Assembly: GCA_039925965.1 (NCBI GenBank) | Contig: JBDSXW010000076.1 | Location: forward strand, 7,092 to 71,091 | DNA: 64,000 nt | DNA from: JAZKFT01 sp039925965 | Lineage (GTDB): Bacteria > Bacteroidota > Bacteroidia > Chitinophagales > Chitinophagaceae | Direction of reading: 5' to 3' | Part shown: positions 1 through 12,400 of the stretch, in pieces | How the letters are laid out: the number at the start of each line of letters is the position of its first letter | Position numbering within the stretch: the stretch's first letter is position 1 | Translations under genes and position numbers: made by a program | Notes under the pieces: generated by a model | Database searches by the model: none | What the model saw: the letters and a program-made list of their open reading frames with translations, nothing else | Told to the model about the DNA's origin: nothing

Positions 1-1
1 A

Positions 2-97
2 AATACCCAAACGCTGCCCCCGATGCAATGGAAAAGGCCGCACCTGGCAGAATTAGTAACCGAAGCACAATTAGCCATGAACGATTACTGTAAATAA
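2..97 (+). CDS. 3' end of an unidentified gene entering the window
   Basis: An open frame runs from the first bases to a TAA at 95-97 and translates to a plausible protein C-terminus with the segment LPPMQWKRPHLAELVTE. A hairpin with a T-run follows 8 bases after the stop, which supports this being the true end of a plus-strand gene. Another frame is also open to a stop at about 91-93, so the frame choice is a judgement. The start lies outside the window and no family was recognised. Confidence 0.4.
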   Translation, partial: NTQTLPPMQWKRPHLAELVTEAQLAMNDYCK

Positions 98-104
98 GTG
101 TTCG

Positions 105-137
105 AACGCCGTAATGCCCTGGCGGCGGGCGTTTTTT
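105..137 (+). terminator. Rho-independent terminator
   Basis: AACGCC (105-110) pairs with GGCGTT (128-133) around a GC-rich loop that can pair further, and a T-run follows to 137. It sits just after the gene fragment that ends at 97. Confidence 0.55.
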
Positions 138-277
138 AGCAACTAAAAATGGGTATGTCGTGTAGCATTTTCTCAATAAATCACAATGCCTGCCTAACTA
201 TTCATCCAATCGTCAACCTGGTCGCCGTGGTCAGAATCGTCACTGACTTTTGAATTTGACATGTACCGGATCATGAT

Positions 278-1081
278 TTATCTTGAAAATAACTTCTTTC
301 CGTTTTGCGACGTCCATACGATACCAGGTCTGAATAATAATGCATGATTGTTATCATAAGAGATTCCGAAGGATAGTAATAGATTTTGATTTAAATAACA
401 ACCATATCCTACCGAAGCAACGGTTTCACCTCCGGAAATTTCAATATTTGTTTGCGGATTACCCGGAATTTCAATTACTTCCGAACCTCCAAATGCAGAA
501 GTATTGCCATAAATCTCGGTAAAGAGTACGCTTTTTGCCGACAGTTGATAAACAGTTCCCAGTGCATAATTAAAAAGGTTATCCACAACGGTGCCCTTTG
601 GTTTGCCAAGAAAGGTATAACTCAAATTCAGGCTTGAAAAGAATTTACCCGTTGTTTTGCTCGCAATAAAAAAAGGTGTGAAATCTGTTTTTCCTGTGCC
701 TATCAGGGAATTCTTTGCAGCTGGAATTTTTACTTCAGCAGACAACGAAATTGATGGAGAGCGCTTGGTTTCTACGAATACCTGATAGAAAAGGGTGAGC
801 TCGAGGTCGCCAAAACCGGTTGCATGACGGGTTGTTTTTGGATAAATTCCTGTATAAGGAACAGGCTCCAATAAAAATGTGAAGCGTTTTGAAATCCCAT
901 ATTCAAAAGACAACGGGAAGGCGATTTCGTGCCCTTCGCGGGAAGTTTGGTATTCCACGCTTGTTCCAACTTCAACCTGACCTTTATTTAGCGGACGGGA
1001 ATCCTCAGTTTCTAAAACCTGGGCTGACGCGTATATCAGAACCGAAAGAAAAACGATGATAGCCAGGATTTTTTTTTTCAT
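278..1081 (-). CDS. Exported beta-barrel-like outer membrane protein
   Basis: 267 aa with a Sec signal peptide (MKKKILAIIVFLSVLIYASAQ). The mature part is rich in alternating hydrophobic/polar strands such as FGDLELTLFYQVF, SISLSAEVKIP, FSSLNLSYTFLG and LLLSFGISYDNN, the pattern of an outer-membrane beta-barrel. The N-terminal ETEDSRPLNKGQVEVG segment and strand layout resemble the phenol-degradation/transporter-type barrel group (PF13557-like); this is inference from pattern, not a search. The substrate is unknown. The gene is monocistronic in appearance, with the next gene on the same strand ending 137 bases upstream. The ATG lies at the start of the signal peptide, and no longer N-terminus is needed. 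Confidence 0.75.
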   Translation of the reverse strand: MKKKILAIIVFLSVLIYASAQVLETEDSRPLNKGQVEVGTSVEYQTSREGHEIAFPLSFEYGISKRFTFLLEPVPYTGIYPKTTRHATGFGDLELTLFYQVFVETKRSPSISLSAEVKIPAAKNSLIGTGKTDFTPFFIASKTTGKFFSSLNLSYTFLGKPKGTVVDNLFNYALGTVYQLSAKSVLFTEIYGNTSAFGGSEVIEIPGNPQTNIEISGGETVASVGYGCYLNQNLLLSFGISYDNNHALLFRPGIVWTSQNGKKLFSR

Positions 1082-1218
1082 GTTGTTAAGTTTAGTTTCA
1101 AAAAGAAAAATATCGCACTGACAAGCTAAACCCTAATTATATTGAAGCCATTCCTCCACCCTGATGGAACATAGTGGTGCAATATTCAATGAAGTTGAGG
1201 TATCAAATTACTCTTCCG

Positions 1219-2949
1219 CTAATCGATACGGTCTATCAGGTCAAAAGCTTTACTAAAGATATCAGTGAATACAGGGGTTATCCATTGTATAGGGTGATTT
1301 ATCTTTTCCAGTTGTTTGCCGTCCTTATAGTTCATTTGATTTACCCTACCAGCCTGCAATGTCTCGCCAATGCCTTCGGCTGATACTCCCAATAGTTCCC
1401 CACGGTAGATTACATCCAGCATCGGGAATATGATATAACCTCTGCCTGCATTGTGTTGAGCGTTCTTAAAAGTAACAGCGTTCTTTGTAGGGCCTAATTG
1501 AATATTGATGCCACTATCAAGTGTTTCATTTCCATCATTCGAAAAGCTACCAATCTGGATTGAAACCTCACCAGGATTTGTGTAGTTAAATTTTGCGAAC
1601 GTTCCGGTGTGCGCATTCCCGGTTATTTCGAAATCACCTGCATACATAAACTTGTTTTTTCCATTAAATATTTCCTGCTTAAATCCTCCTGGTTTACCAT
1701 CGGAATACATGGCTGTTAATAAGCGGTCTCCGCGATTCTTACTAGCGATACTACCATAGCCATTTCCCTTGTTCATCGCTGTTTTGCCAAAATAATAGTA
1801 GTCATCGTTGAGATTGATTGTGCCTGTAGGGTATAAGTAAGTAGGGATCGAATAGGTGAGTTCCCTTTCAAACTGGCTTTTGTCTGTGCCACTGGCATAT
1901 TTTAATGTTGTTGACATGTTGAATATCTCGCTTTCCCTGTCAGAATAAAAATCGGCAGTCTTTCCTTTGGAGAAAGGCTTACCTTTTTCATAGGCCGAAT
2001 ACATCACATCCATCGTGCCATACGCCGAAAGGTTATTATAGATACCCCGTTTATCGTTTGTAAACACATTGATCATATTGGAGGTTCCTACACGGGTACC
2101 TTCCTCATTCACCCACATGCCAGCCCTTTCAATAGGTTCATTTCCATTTGCAGTATAAATATCAACATGGTATTCTTTGAGACGTACTTCATAATAATCC
2201 CCCTTCAGTCTTCCATTAAACCAGTTGCCAATCAGGGCCGTTTTTAATGCTGCATTATACATAACACCATTGCCATTTACCTTTCCATTCAGGAATGAGC
2301 CGCAATAGAAGCTGCTGTCGCTAAAGAGATAACTGCCATAGCCATCAGGCATCCCGTTGGTTTGTTCACCATTATAAATACCGTTGTTGAATTGATCGCA
2401 GGCAACATTTATTTTTCCTAAAGCTGCGAAGCTATGGGCCGCACCGTTGTCTTTTACCGGCAAGTCCATCTCCTGGATTGATATGGATTTTTCATCTTTT
2501 TGTAAATGGTATATATCATTTGCAGGAATACGTCTGTAAAATGTTTTTTCTATTCCGCAATCGCCGCCTGCATTCTTATTTTCATTTGCGGGCACTTCCA
2601 AGATGGCATAGGTTGCTTCTTCTGTATTATAACCGAACTCATCGGGCTGGACCGTTGTATAAGCCGCAATTTCGTAAATGGCAAGGCCTGATCGCTTGTT
2701 GGCCAATAGTTTTTCATAACAGGCTGCAAGGTCTTTTTCAATTTTGGTTTTTAAAATGTTATTACTTACAATTTTGCCAACCTGGTTTTTAATGGATCGT
2801 ATGTCGGCTGTGTCCAGGTAATCCTTTAGATTGGCTGTGATGGCATGTTTCGCAGATAGGATTATCACTTGTCTCCTGGATTTGGAGAAGTCCTGGGCAA
2901 TACAATTTACACTACTTAAAAGCAGGATAAACAAACATATCTGTTTCAT
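1219..2949 (-). CDS. Secreted MORN-repeat protein of unknown function
   Basis: 576 aa with signal peptide MKQICLFILLLSSVNCIAQ. The middle (about residues 190-250) contains consecutive MORN-type motifs: NGMPDGYGSYLFSDSSFYCG, NGKVNGNGVMYN and NWFNGRLKGDYYE. More degenerate copies occur further on (GYGSIASKNRGD, GTFAKFNYTNPGE). MORN repeats form beta-hairpin stacks, often with scaffold or membrane-lipid roles in other systems. Here the protein is predicted to be exported, so a periplasmic or surface location is likely. The N-terminal about 150 residues have no recognised domain. Nothing in the neighbourhood reveals a partner. Confidence 0.7.
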   Translation of the reverse strand: MKQICLFILLLSSVNCIAQDFSKSRRQVIILSAKHAITANLKDYLDTADIRSIKNQVGKIVSNNILKTKIEKDLAACYEKLLANKRSGLAIYEIAAYTTVQPDEFGYNTEEATYAILEVPANENKNAGGDCGIEKTFYRRIPANDIYHLQKDEKSISIQEMDLPVKDNGAAHSFAALGKINVACDQFNNGIYNGEQTNGMPDGYGSYLFSDSSFYCGSFLNGKVNGNGVMYNAALKTALIGNWFNGRLKGDYYEVRLKEYHVDIYTANGNEPIERAGMWVNEEGTRVGTSNMINVFTNDKRGIYNNLSAYGTMDVMYSAYEKGKPFSKGKTADFYSDRESEIFNMSTTLKYASGTDKSQFERELTYSIPTYLYPTGTINLNDDYYYFGKTAMNKGNGYGSIASKNRGDRLLTAMYSDGKPGGFKQEIFNGKNKFMYAGDFEITGNAHTGTFAKFNYTNPGEVSIQIGSFSNDGNETLDSGINIQLGPTKNAVTFKNAQHNAGRGYIIFPMLDVIYRGELLGVSAEGIGETLQAGRVNQMNYKDGKQLEKINHPIQWITPVFTDIFSKAFDLIDRID

Positions 2950-3361
2950 CAGGAACTTTTTCTAAAGGTATGCCAGCCTAGCTTGTAGGTGATACCCATT
3001 GTAGGGTATTTTAAATGGAATCCAGCCGGTAGCTAGCTGAGTATCGTAATAATTTTATGTTTCATGGGGATATGAACCTTGTTGGGGAAAAACGAATTAA
3101 TGCAGCTCCGATAAGAGGTGTAAAAGGCCAGTATCATCTTCATCTCCATAATCACCGGATGGCGTGCTGCTGGTGAAAAGCAAAGCTTCCTGAAAGCGGT
3201 AGTTATTTTTAAACCGCCCAACGTCGTTCGTGACGCCCATACGATCTGCTGGTAAATAATCGCAGACCAATATCCAAAAAAAAGCACGGCAACTGGTGCC
3301 GTGCTTCCCGATTTTTACATTAAAACCTCGTACAATATCCTGAAAAGCCTACATCTGTGAA
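2950..3361. other. Intergenic stretch without a convincing gene
   Basis: Between the MORN-protein start and the giant surface-protein gene. It holds the minus-strand terminator at 3275-3306 and an imperfect ATACCC/GGGTAT hairpin near 2992-3010. An 84-codon minus-strand frame here starts inside the terminator hairpin and is not credible. Confidence 0.5.
3275..3306 (-). terminator. Terminator of the giant surface-protein gene
   Basis: Perfect 10-bp stem AAGCACGGCA (3282-3291) / TGCCGTGCTT (3297-3306) with loop ACTGG. Read on the minus strand it is followed by eight T (the A-run 3276-3283). It lies about 170 bases past the stop of the 3543-aa gene. Confidence 0.8.
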
Positions 3362-3466
3362 TCACATACGTAAGGGTTGACTTCTTTTTAGTTGTCTTTG
3401 GATCGATAGGTCATCGACTTTTTTGACGCCAATGACCAATTTTTGGGTAGGATCTTGCCATTTCAT
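3362..3466 (-). CDS. Possible 34-aa small ORF after the giant gene
   Basis: ATG at 3466 and TGA at 3362-3364 encode a basic 34-residue peptide beginning MKWQDPTQKLVIGVKKVDDL. It starts about 10 bases after the stop of the giant gene and ends before the shared terminator, so it would be co-transcribed. There is no family recognition and the length is within chance expectation; listed only as a candidate. Confidence 0.15.
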   Translation of the reverse strand: MKWQDPTQKLVIGVKKVDDLSIQRQLKRSQPLRM

Positions 3467-3475
3467 ACGATAGTT

Positions 3476-6400
3476 TTATTTAATCACCGTTAATTTATTC
3501 CCGGCCATCACCCTGCCCGTTGCGCCATTGTTTATTTTCAAACTTCTGATAGTGGCATCGGCATTAAGCCTTGGATAATTTAGTTTGCCTCCATTGATAA
3601 CCACATCAGTTCCTGCATCTGGCAAAGCACCGCAACTCCAGTTAGCAGCATTTTCCCAGGCAGTGCTGGCCGTTCCTTCCCAGGTCATTTCAAACTTGAG
3701 CGTGTACACCTGGCTAAAGGTGGCAGGGCCTGTTTGGCACCTGAATGCATAACCATACATCGTGCTGGGCGCATTGGTGAGGGAGAGTGTGGCAGTGTTG
3801 GCACCTGTGTAGACACCCGTATTCGTAAGGTCTGTAAATCCGCTGCCGGTGTCTAATTGCCATTGATACCCCGTGCCAGTAATATTTGCAGGAAATGATA
3901 CGCTGGTATTGGGGCAAAGCGTCACGAGGTTACTGCTTAAGATCGTAATACTGTCTAAGAAAGCGTAAGGTTCAATATTACCCACCTGGTCTACAGATAC
4001 GGAGAAGAATGCATACGTATGGCCTACAAGTCCCACAAAAGTAGTATCTGATCTTTCCATATTATAAACAAACGTGGTAGCGGTATTGCCATTGTCGGTT
4101 ACATAGAGCGTATACGATTTCAGGCCCGACCCCCCTGCATCATCCGTGCCCGTAAAATGCAGGTCGATAGATGGATTGAAGGTAGTTGGAGGCAAGTTGG
4201 AAATGCTGCTCGTTGGTGCCACTGCATCCACAATATTAAGCCAGGTATTGGTCGGTATCGGATCGTTAATATCGAACACGATACTGGCCGTTGCATAAAT
4301 GCTGTCGCCAGTAATATCGCTTGCCAATGGTTTAATCGTATAGTTCACAAACCCCGTTCCCTTGCCACTAGGATCATTGATTGGTAAAAACCCAAGTAAA
4401 GGATTGGCTGGTGGTAAACCCGTTTGTATATCGATGGTTTGAAATACCCAGAATGCTTGTCTGTTTACGATGTCAAGGCCCGCCGTAACCTCGACACGGT
4501 AGCCGAGGCTATCGAGGTTCAGCACGGTAGAATAGGTAGATTGGTTTTGCGGAACACTAAAGGTTTTTCCACCAAAATTAAAATCAGCCAGTTTAAAAGT
4601 TAATGGATCTGCCTTTGCATCAATAGGTTGCATTACAACCACCCTCTGCGCTGCCACCGATGCATGAAGGGAATCATTTTCGAAATGGATACTGTAGCCC
4701 ATGGGTAACGTTGAAGAAACCATTCTGGATGTACCAAATCCTTTAGGGCCCACAATTTCATTCGGGTCGCATGGCTTCTTTATCGGTATGGCAGTTGGTG
4801 TTGGTGTGGCCGGCGGCCCCGGTGGTTGGTTGTTGCCAAAGAAAAACTTCGCCGTACCTGCAAGTATATCTGCCGGGCTGGTTGCAAAATCGGTCGTCCA
4901 GATAAAGTCTTTTACAAACCCACGGCCAAAATACTCGCCGTTGCCTCCAACCAGCGTACTGACACCATAATCTGCTGCCCTGGCTGCCACATTATACGTT
5001 TTTACAATGAGATAAGAGGTAGCTACCACGGGTGCCTCTACCAATATCACCGAAGCTTCACCTACAACAGTTATGGTGGTAATAGTTGAAGCTGCTGCTA
5101 CTTCAAGACCGGTGAGGGTAAGGTCAGCAGCCTTGATTAACAAGTTCAAACCCGGATGATCCTCTGACTTATAGTTAATATCCAATGCATTTAAAATAGC
5201 TGCCGGAATAGAAGTGCCCGGGTATGTGCCTTTTAGCGCATCAAAGAAATCGTTTAACTCGTCCTGGGCGTTACGCTCCTTTTGCGGAGGATCCGGCGGG
5301 CCTCCCGGTTTCTTTTTCTTACACGGATCCGGCGGTCCACCTGGCCCACCATTGCCGCCCATAGAACCATTGGCACCCTGGCCTGCCACGCCGTCGCCGC
5401 CTGAACCTGGGCCACCATTGCCGCCAGCACCTCCATCACCGTCGGCTCCACCTGCATTACCATGTCCTCCGTTGCTGCCTTTGCCTCCGGCTCCGCCGAT
5501 ATTTCCACCGCCGCCCCTGCCGCCATCCTTTCCATCGCCGCCGTCGGCTGCTGTCGGGCCCGCGCCGGCATCTCCGCCCGGTCCTGCGTTGCCGCCCGGG
5601 CCGCCATTATCGCTTCCACCGTTGGCCTGGCCGCCCTCACCCCCGGCACCGCCATCGCCACCCGGACCGCCATTATAACCGCCGTCGCCACCGCGGCCGC
5701 CATCACCGCCTTTGCCACCATTAATACCCCTGCCACCTCTGCCAGCGTTGCCTCCCTTTGCACCAGTGCCACCATTGCCTGCCGGGCTTCCGTCTTCTCC
5801 ATCCAGAAAGTCGGGGGCAATACCATCTATGCCATCAATACCAGGTACGCCGGGTTCTCCAGCTTTCGGTGTATAGGAAATAAACACCAACCGTATTTTT
5901 GTAGGTAAGCCATTGATGGTGTCAGTACATTTTATAGTAAACTGACCATTATAGGTTCTGTTAAATGTGCTGAACTTCGTATTGTCTACCAGGAATTTAT
6001 TGACCGAAAAATTAGTAATGCCACTATCTGCTTCCATGATGACCCAGTCGGCATCTAATACGGGGAACCAACCTGCGAGTTTCCCCGGCTGGTTAACGTA
6101 ATTGATGGAGGCCAGGTCAATTTTTAACCTGTTGCCGCTAGTGGCCTGAACATCCAGCTTGCCGTTTACGTGAATTTTATTCCAGCCCAATGGTGTACCT
6201 GCGGTACCTTTTGCCTTACCATAACCCGGCCAATAATGGGAACGTTTCATTCTCACCTGCATCGTTTGGCCGGGCAATAAATTATAGTCACGGTCAAAGA
6301 CTGCATTGTATTGATTGGCATTTTTATCAATGGTGGTATCGGCGTTGCTCACAAAGCCAGGCTTTGTTGCGGGCAGGTTTCTCATACACCGGGAGCAGGC

Positions 6401-9400
6401 ATAATTAATATTCATGCCCATCGTGTCAGCTGCCTCCATAAATCCGGTTTTGAACAGCGTCGCAAATACTGTATCGGAAAATGCTCTCGGGCCAGCCTGG
6501 GCTAATTTTAAATACTTGTTTTCCGGATGGCTCAACAACGCAGAATCAAATAGCGATAAAATGCGGGCTGTTTCGATAAACTCCAGTTGGGTCCTGGCCA
6601 GCAGGTTGGCATCATAGCCGTATAACCTGGGTTGTATCAACAGGTCGCTACCGGTGAAGCCACTTACATTAAATGAAATTTCAAACTCATCGCCGGGTGC
6701 TATATTCCTGCCAAATACAGGTACTGTTTTTAACCTGCCGTTCATGGCCCAGTCAAGCGAATCGGATTTGTCGGTGATATAATCCGCATAGCTGGCACCT
6801 TTGAAAAATTCACTTTGTTTCCTGATGCCAGCCGTTCTTACATTGGTAACATTCACATAGCTTTCTACCGAGAAATCACCCTGCACAACCGGGATGTCTA
6901 TATTGCCGGTATTTTTTCCTTTAAAGGTTAATATGCCGGTTCCATGCAGCCGGAGATTTTCGGGCAGCAATTGGGTGTATCGCAACTGGTAGCCACTGGA
7001 TAAACCTACTGTAATTGCATTCGGCTTAATTGTTTCAATGCCTCCCGGGTTGATCACTACCAGATCATAGGTTCCATTGGGAGTATTGGTAAAGTTCCAG
7101 CCTACCTGCACTTTGGTGCTGTTCTCAAACTTTTTAATGGTGCCCGTGCTGATGAGCTGGCCGATATTATTTCGTAATACAACCTGTGAGTTAGCTTTAA
7201 AACCTGCGCCATATAATTTTGTCGAAACGATGCTTTGGCCCAGCATATTGGGTGAAATACTAACAATAGAAAAAGGCAGTTCCTGTACCAGGATGCTTAC
7301 GGGTTCTTCTACAGCAATACCCACACTGGTAACCCGGATATAGTAATCACCCGCCTTCGTATCAGACACCAATATCTTCTGGTTCAATGCTGTGGCGTCA
7401 ATACCCGATGCATCAAAGTCTGCTGGCGTAGGTACCCGGTTGTAGGCAACAAATACGGCATTGGTACCATTGCTGATTACATTGGTAGAAAGCGTTATCT
7501 GTAAATCTTTATTGGCCGATGCTGTTACTTTAAAATACCTGGCGTTATTTAATTCGACGGTATCCGCTTTGGGGGTACCGATAGTTAGCGGTGTTGCATC
7601 CACCCTGATGGTGTTTGATGATGCCAGTGTGTTGTTATTGGTGTTGATCCCCTCATTCATTGTGTTGGAAATATTAGTTCGGGCAATGCCGAAATAATTG
7701 CCCGCGGTATTTACAATGGCCCTGCCGCTTATTTGTGTGCTGATAGAATCGCCGGGTAGTATTACAAGGTTGGTTATTTGTTTGGAACTAACCAGCTTGT
7801 CGATGGTGCTTTCAAAAAGGTTGTTTTGAGACAGGTACAATCCATTGTTCAGATTACCTACAGCCGCATTCGTCCCGATATTTTTGATGAACATGGTAGA
7901 TGTGAGTGATTTACCAAGAATAACGCTGTCTGGTACCGCCACGCTACTCACAATCAAATCAGATACATTTGGATTTTGAACAATATTGACCACTTTGTAA
8001 ACGGCATTGTTATCATTGCCGGCAATGCCTTCGTACACGTTATCGCTATTGTCGGTTCGTAAGATGAGGTAATAGTTGCCCGATAAATAAGCAGGCGTTT
8101 TTATGAGGATACTGTCTGAATATGATGCACCTGGGGCAAGATGACCTGTGTGTAATGACGAACCTGACTGAGATCCGCCGCTCAGCGATGTGCCTGCACT
8201 AAAGTAGGCGCCATCATACCAGGTTCCCCCTCCATTGGTGGCTACCGTACCACTGTTAGTGATGGTAAAATAGATATAGAATTGGCTGCCGGCATACACG
8301 GTAGCCGGCGGGTTACTCATATTGGTGACGATCAAATCGGGGCTGGGGGAGGCAGTGATAGTGATCGGTTTCCGGCTGATATTATTAGCAGGTACGGAAT
8401 CATTTTTTATGAATCCGTTTGCGTCTGCCTTTACAAAAATATATTGGCTGCCGGAGCCTTCCAATGGCAGCACTACCTGAAGGGTTCTGGAATACTCGCT
8501 GTCGGCCATGAGGCCCATATTGCCGGGAATGTTAATGGGAATGTTTTTTAGTAGGGCATCCACATCATTCAGCACCGAATCCGAAGAAAGGTATACATAG
8601 TCGTTCCAGGTGGGGTAACCAGAGAATGCAGGCAGGCTTCCCCTGTTTTTTACGGTATAGCTGATCGTTATGGTGTCGCCACTATTTTTATTGGCGGGCA
8701 CAGTAAAACTGGTAACGATAAGATCTGACCTGCGTGTTTCTACCGGCGGCAATATCACGGGCTTGATGAAGCTGGTGCCCGTTCCGGTGGGCGCTGCAGA
8801 AGACGAAGTATTGTTGCCTTCAGCCAGGTGTTCGTATATGGTATTTGTGGCATCTGCTGTGACGAAGAAATAGAGTTTTTTATTTTCCAGGGCCAGCGAT
8901 GATGAGATGGTTACTGTAGTGCCAACCCGAACGGTATCGTTTGCCAGTAGCGATCCGTTTGGATGGCCATAACTATTGATCTCCTGCTTGGTTCCGTTGA
9001 TGCTTGAATCAAGCGATACGTAAATCTTATCAACCCAATTGGTATTGACGATATTTCCGACGCCCTGGTTTTTTAACGTATACGTAATGGTATAGGCACT
9101 GTCTGTTTTTAAAGAATCCGGCGTCTGAATTTTGGTTACGATCAGGTCGACAGGTGGGTTGAGCTGTACGGCAAATGTGGAAGCAGTGCGCAGCAAATTA
9201 TTGCCCTCCTGGTCGTATTCGAACACCTGGAAATTGGCGTCCGTTCTTACAAACACATAATAGTTTCCACTAACGCCATTTGGTATTTGGAAAGAAGTAC
9301 TATCTGTATAGCTGGTACCACTTTCCAGGGTTGTGCCATTGCTATGCGTGTTGGCACCTCTTGCCAATATGCCACCTGTGCTGAATACGGCAGTCGAACA

Positions 9401-12400
9401 GATGTACACGCTATCCACCCAGCTAAATTCTTTGGGTGCATTGGCTCCCTGGTTGTTTACGGTCCATTTTATTTTTGCATTGGTGCCCGATAAGGTTGTG
9501 GGCGGGTTTACAATATTGGCTACCACCAAATCCGCAGGAGGGGTAGGGGTTACGTTGATCAGGTCACTTCTTCTTACATTGTTCGTTCCAAAAGGACCTT
9601 CATATACTTCGCCGAAGCCATTGGTAACCACGTACACGTAGTAAGCGCCGTAGTAATTGTGCGGAAATGTAAGCTGCTGGCTCGTGAAATAGCTACTGTC
9701 GGGTTTTAAATAATCAATATAGGGCTGTGTTTCAGCATTGCAATTGGCCTGCCCGTTTTTAAAGAACTGGATGGTCTTTTTTGGTAATTCAAAGGCGGTG
9801 TAGGCGTTAAATACAGCATCCTTGCTGATATAGAACCGGTCGTTCCAGCCCAGTTGCGGGCAAGCGCTTACCTGTTGACCCACGGCATTTACCGGGCCTT
9901 CATTTTTTACCGAATAGGTTACATTAAAGGGAGTGCCACTAAATACGTTGGTTGGGGCCGCCACCGTTTTTACTTTTACATCGGGCAACTGGCCATAGTC
10001 GATAATGAGGTAGTTGTATCTATAGTTATTGTCTTCATTCGCCTCGGCCACACTGCTACCGTGGTTGCCACGGGGCCCCCATTCTACATCGCATTGGGTA
10101 CCGGTGCAAACAGCATCTACATTATCTGTAATAACAAATAAATAATAGCTGCCTGTAAGGCCTTTGGGAATAGTAACCGTTTGTGTTTGGGTGTAACTCT
10201 GGCCTGGTTGCAGGTAGGTTTGGTTAATATATTCACCTAGCAACGGTGGACCATCGCCTGTTCTTAAATCTTTACTGGTACTGATATAAATGCGGTCTTG
10301 CCACACGCTGTTGTTCGTGCTGGTGACACCTATATTTTTTACCCGCCAGGTTACTGTAATCTCCTGGCCCTGTATAGCATTTGATGGAAAAGCAATGCTG
10401 TCCATCACTAAGTCAGGCCGGTCGGCACTATTGGTGCTAGCGGTGAAAGTTTGGATAGAGCCATTGGTACTCAGACATTCGTTTTTCGACACTACCCGCC
10501 AGCTATAACTGGTGCCCAATGCGATATCGTTGTTTACAGAATAGTTGATATCGCTGATGCCAATAGCGACAGGAATAGCAGGCTGCTGCTGGGATGAAGG
10601 CCATACGTATAAATCAAACTTGCTGGTATTTGCACCCGGTACCCAGGATAGATTTAATGGTAAATTAAGTGCCGTGGCATTATTGGCTGGCAGCATACCT
10701 GTAACTGCGTCGGGTGCCGTCGCTGCTGTCACAGTAACAGTCAGGGTTTTAACAGCTGTGCGTATGGTATCGCAGCTACTGTAGGCCGCTACGCTCACTG
10801 TATAGGTACCCGGGGTACTCCAAACTACAGTTGCCTGCGAGCCATTGGGCGTAAGTGCGCCGCCGCCGCCGACTGTCCATTGATATAAGGCGCCTGCTAC
10901 ATTTTTGGTAGAATAATTGAGGGAGGTTGGGCAAACGATTTTTGGTCCGTTAATGGTGTCGAGTTGGCGGATGCCCACACAGAATTGAACGGTGCTGTCG
11001 GGTGCTGCATTATAGCCGGCGTTGCCTGCCTGCGATGCTTTTATTTGTACCATGCCTACACCGGTTGTTGTAAGGAGGTATCCATTTAGTGTGGCGTTGC
11101 CACTTACAAGCGTATAGGTCACAGGCAGGCCCGATGAAGCAGTGGCATCAATAGCGAAAGGCGTGCTGCTGAGTATTTTATTAGGAATGGGGGTAAAAGA
11201 AATAGTTTGATTTCCTTTAACCACCATAATCGTATCATTTTTTGTGGGAGCCGGCCCATAAGAATTATTTCCAATTTGTAATGCCTTTACGATAACTGTT
11301 CCAAAGGCCGAAACCCGTAATGTATCATTACTAATGGCACCTGGGCCACTTACGATCTGGTAACTAACGGTTAGGCCGGAACTTGCTGTGGCATTCAGTT
11401 TGGCGAATGCGGTGGCGCTCATGGTGATGTCTGGCGTGTGGGGGAAATTGATCGATTGAGCTAACACTGCGGCGGAGAAATTAAAGCTGTTAGATGCTGT
11501 GCTTACGCCACAACCGTTGCTGAATTTTGCGGTAAATGTACCCGCATCAGCTGCATAATAAACACTATCTGTTGCGCCATCGATGAGAACCCCATCTTTA
11601 AACCATTGGTAGCTGGCACCTGATGTGGCAGTACTTGCGGTAAGTGTTCTTGCGGTATTTATTACAACGGGTGCAGTAGCTGGCGGGCCGGCATTAACCG
11701 TAATTGGAAAAATTTTGGTTTCGCTGTTGCCGGTTTCATTGCTTAGGTAGCATGTGATGTTATAGGTTCCCGGGGTAGTCCAGGTAATATTGGCAATACT
11801 ATCCGTAAAGCTGATGGTTCCGCCTCCGGATATGGCCCAATGCCAGGTAAGGCCGGTTTGGGTAATGGCAGTTGTTTTATATTGATTTACACCCGGGCAT
11901 GGCCCATGGCTTCCGGTAATGGTGAAATCAGCATCGGGCAGTTTATTTCCAAGGCTCAAATTGTAACTAAAGGCCGGGGTGCCGCCATAGTACCGGTCAG
12001 AATGTACACGGATGTAGATGGTGTCCGGTGCAGTAATTAACATTTTGACGCTATCATTTACGATTTCCCCTGCAGATAAATCATCCCTGTTGGCGAGCCG
12101 CTTAATAAGTATTTGATTTAAATTTTTATCAAACAGTGTTACCCAAAAACGGTCGTAACTGGTGCTGCTGTTTTGATTTTTGGCACTTATGTAAAGCTTT
12201 AATGAATCCGTGCTGGAGAATGTCGTTTTGTAATAGTCGAAGGTATTAAAACTACCTCGATATTCATAGTTTACATGGCCAAATTTCGCCTGGCCACCAT
12301 CAATATTGATGGCCTGGCTGAACGCATCATTTGGTTCTGTGTCATTAAGGGAAGTGTCTACCATCATGTACTTAAACTGGTAACTGAAAGCATCCGGCGT

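Noticed and set aside
3033..3287. 84-codon minus-strand frame
   Set aside because: Its start lies inside the terminator hairpin at 3275-3306.
5214..5908. Long proline-rich and alanine-rich frames on the plus strand and in another minus frame
   Set aside because: They are readings of the collagen-like glycine tract in other frames; composition is extreme and no start or family supports them.
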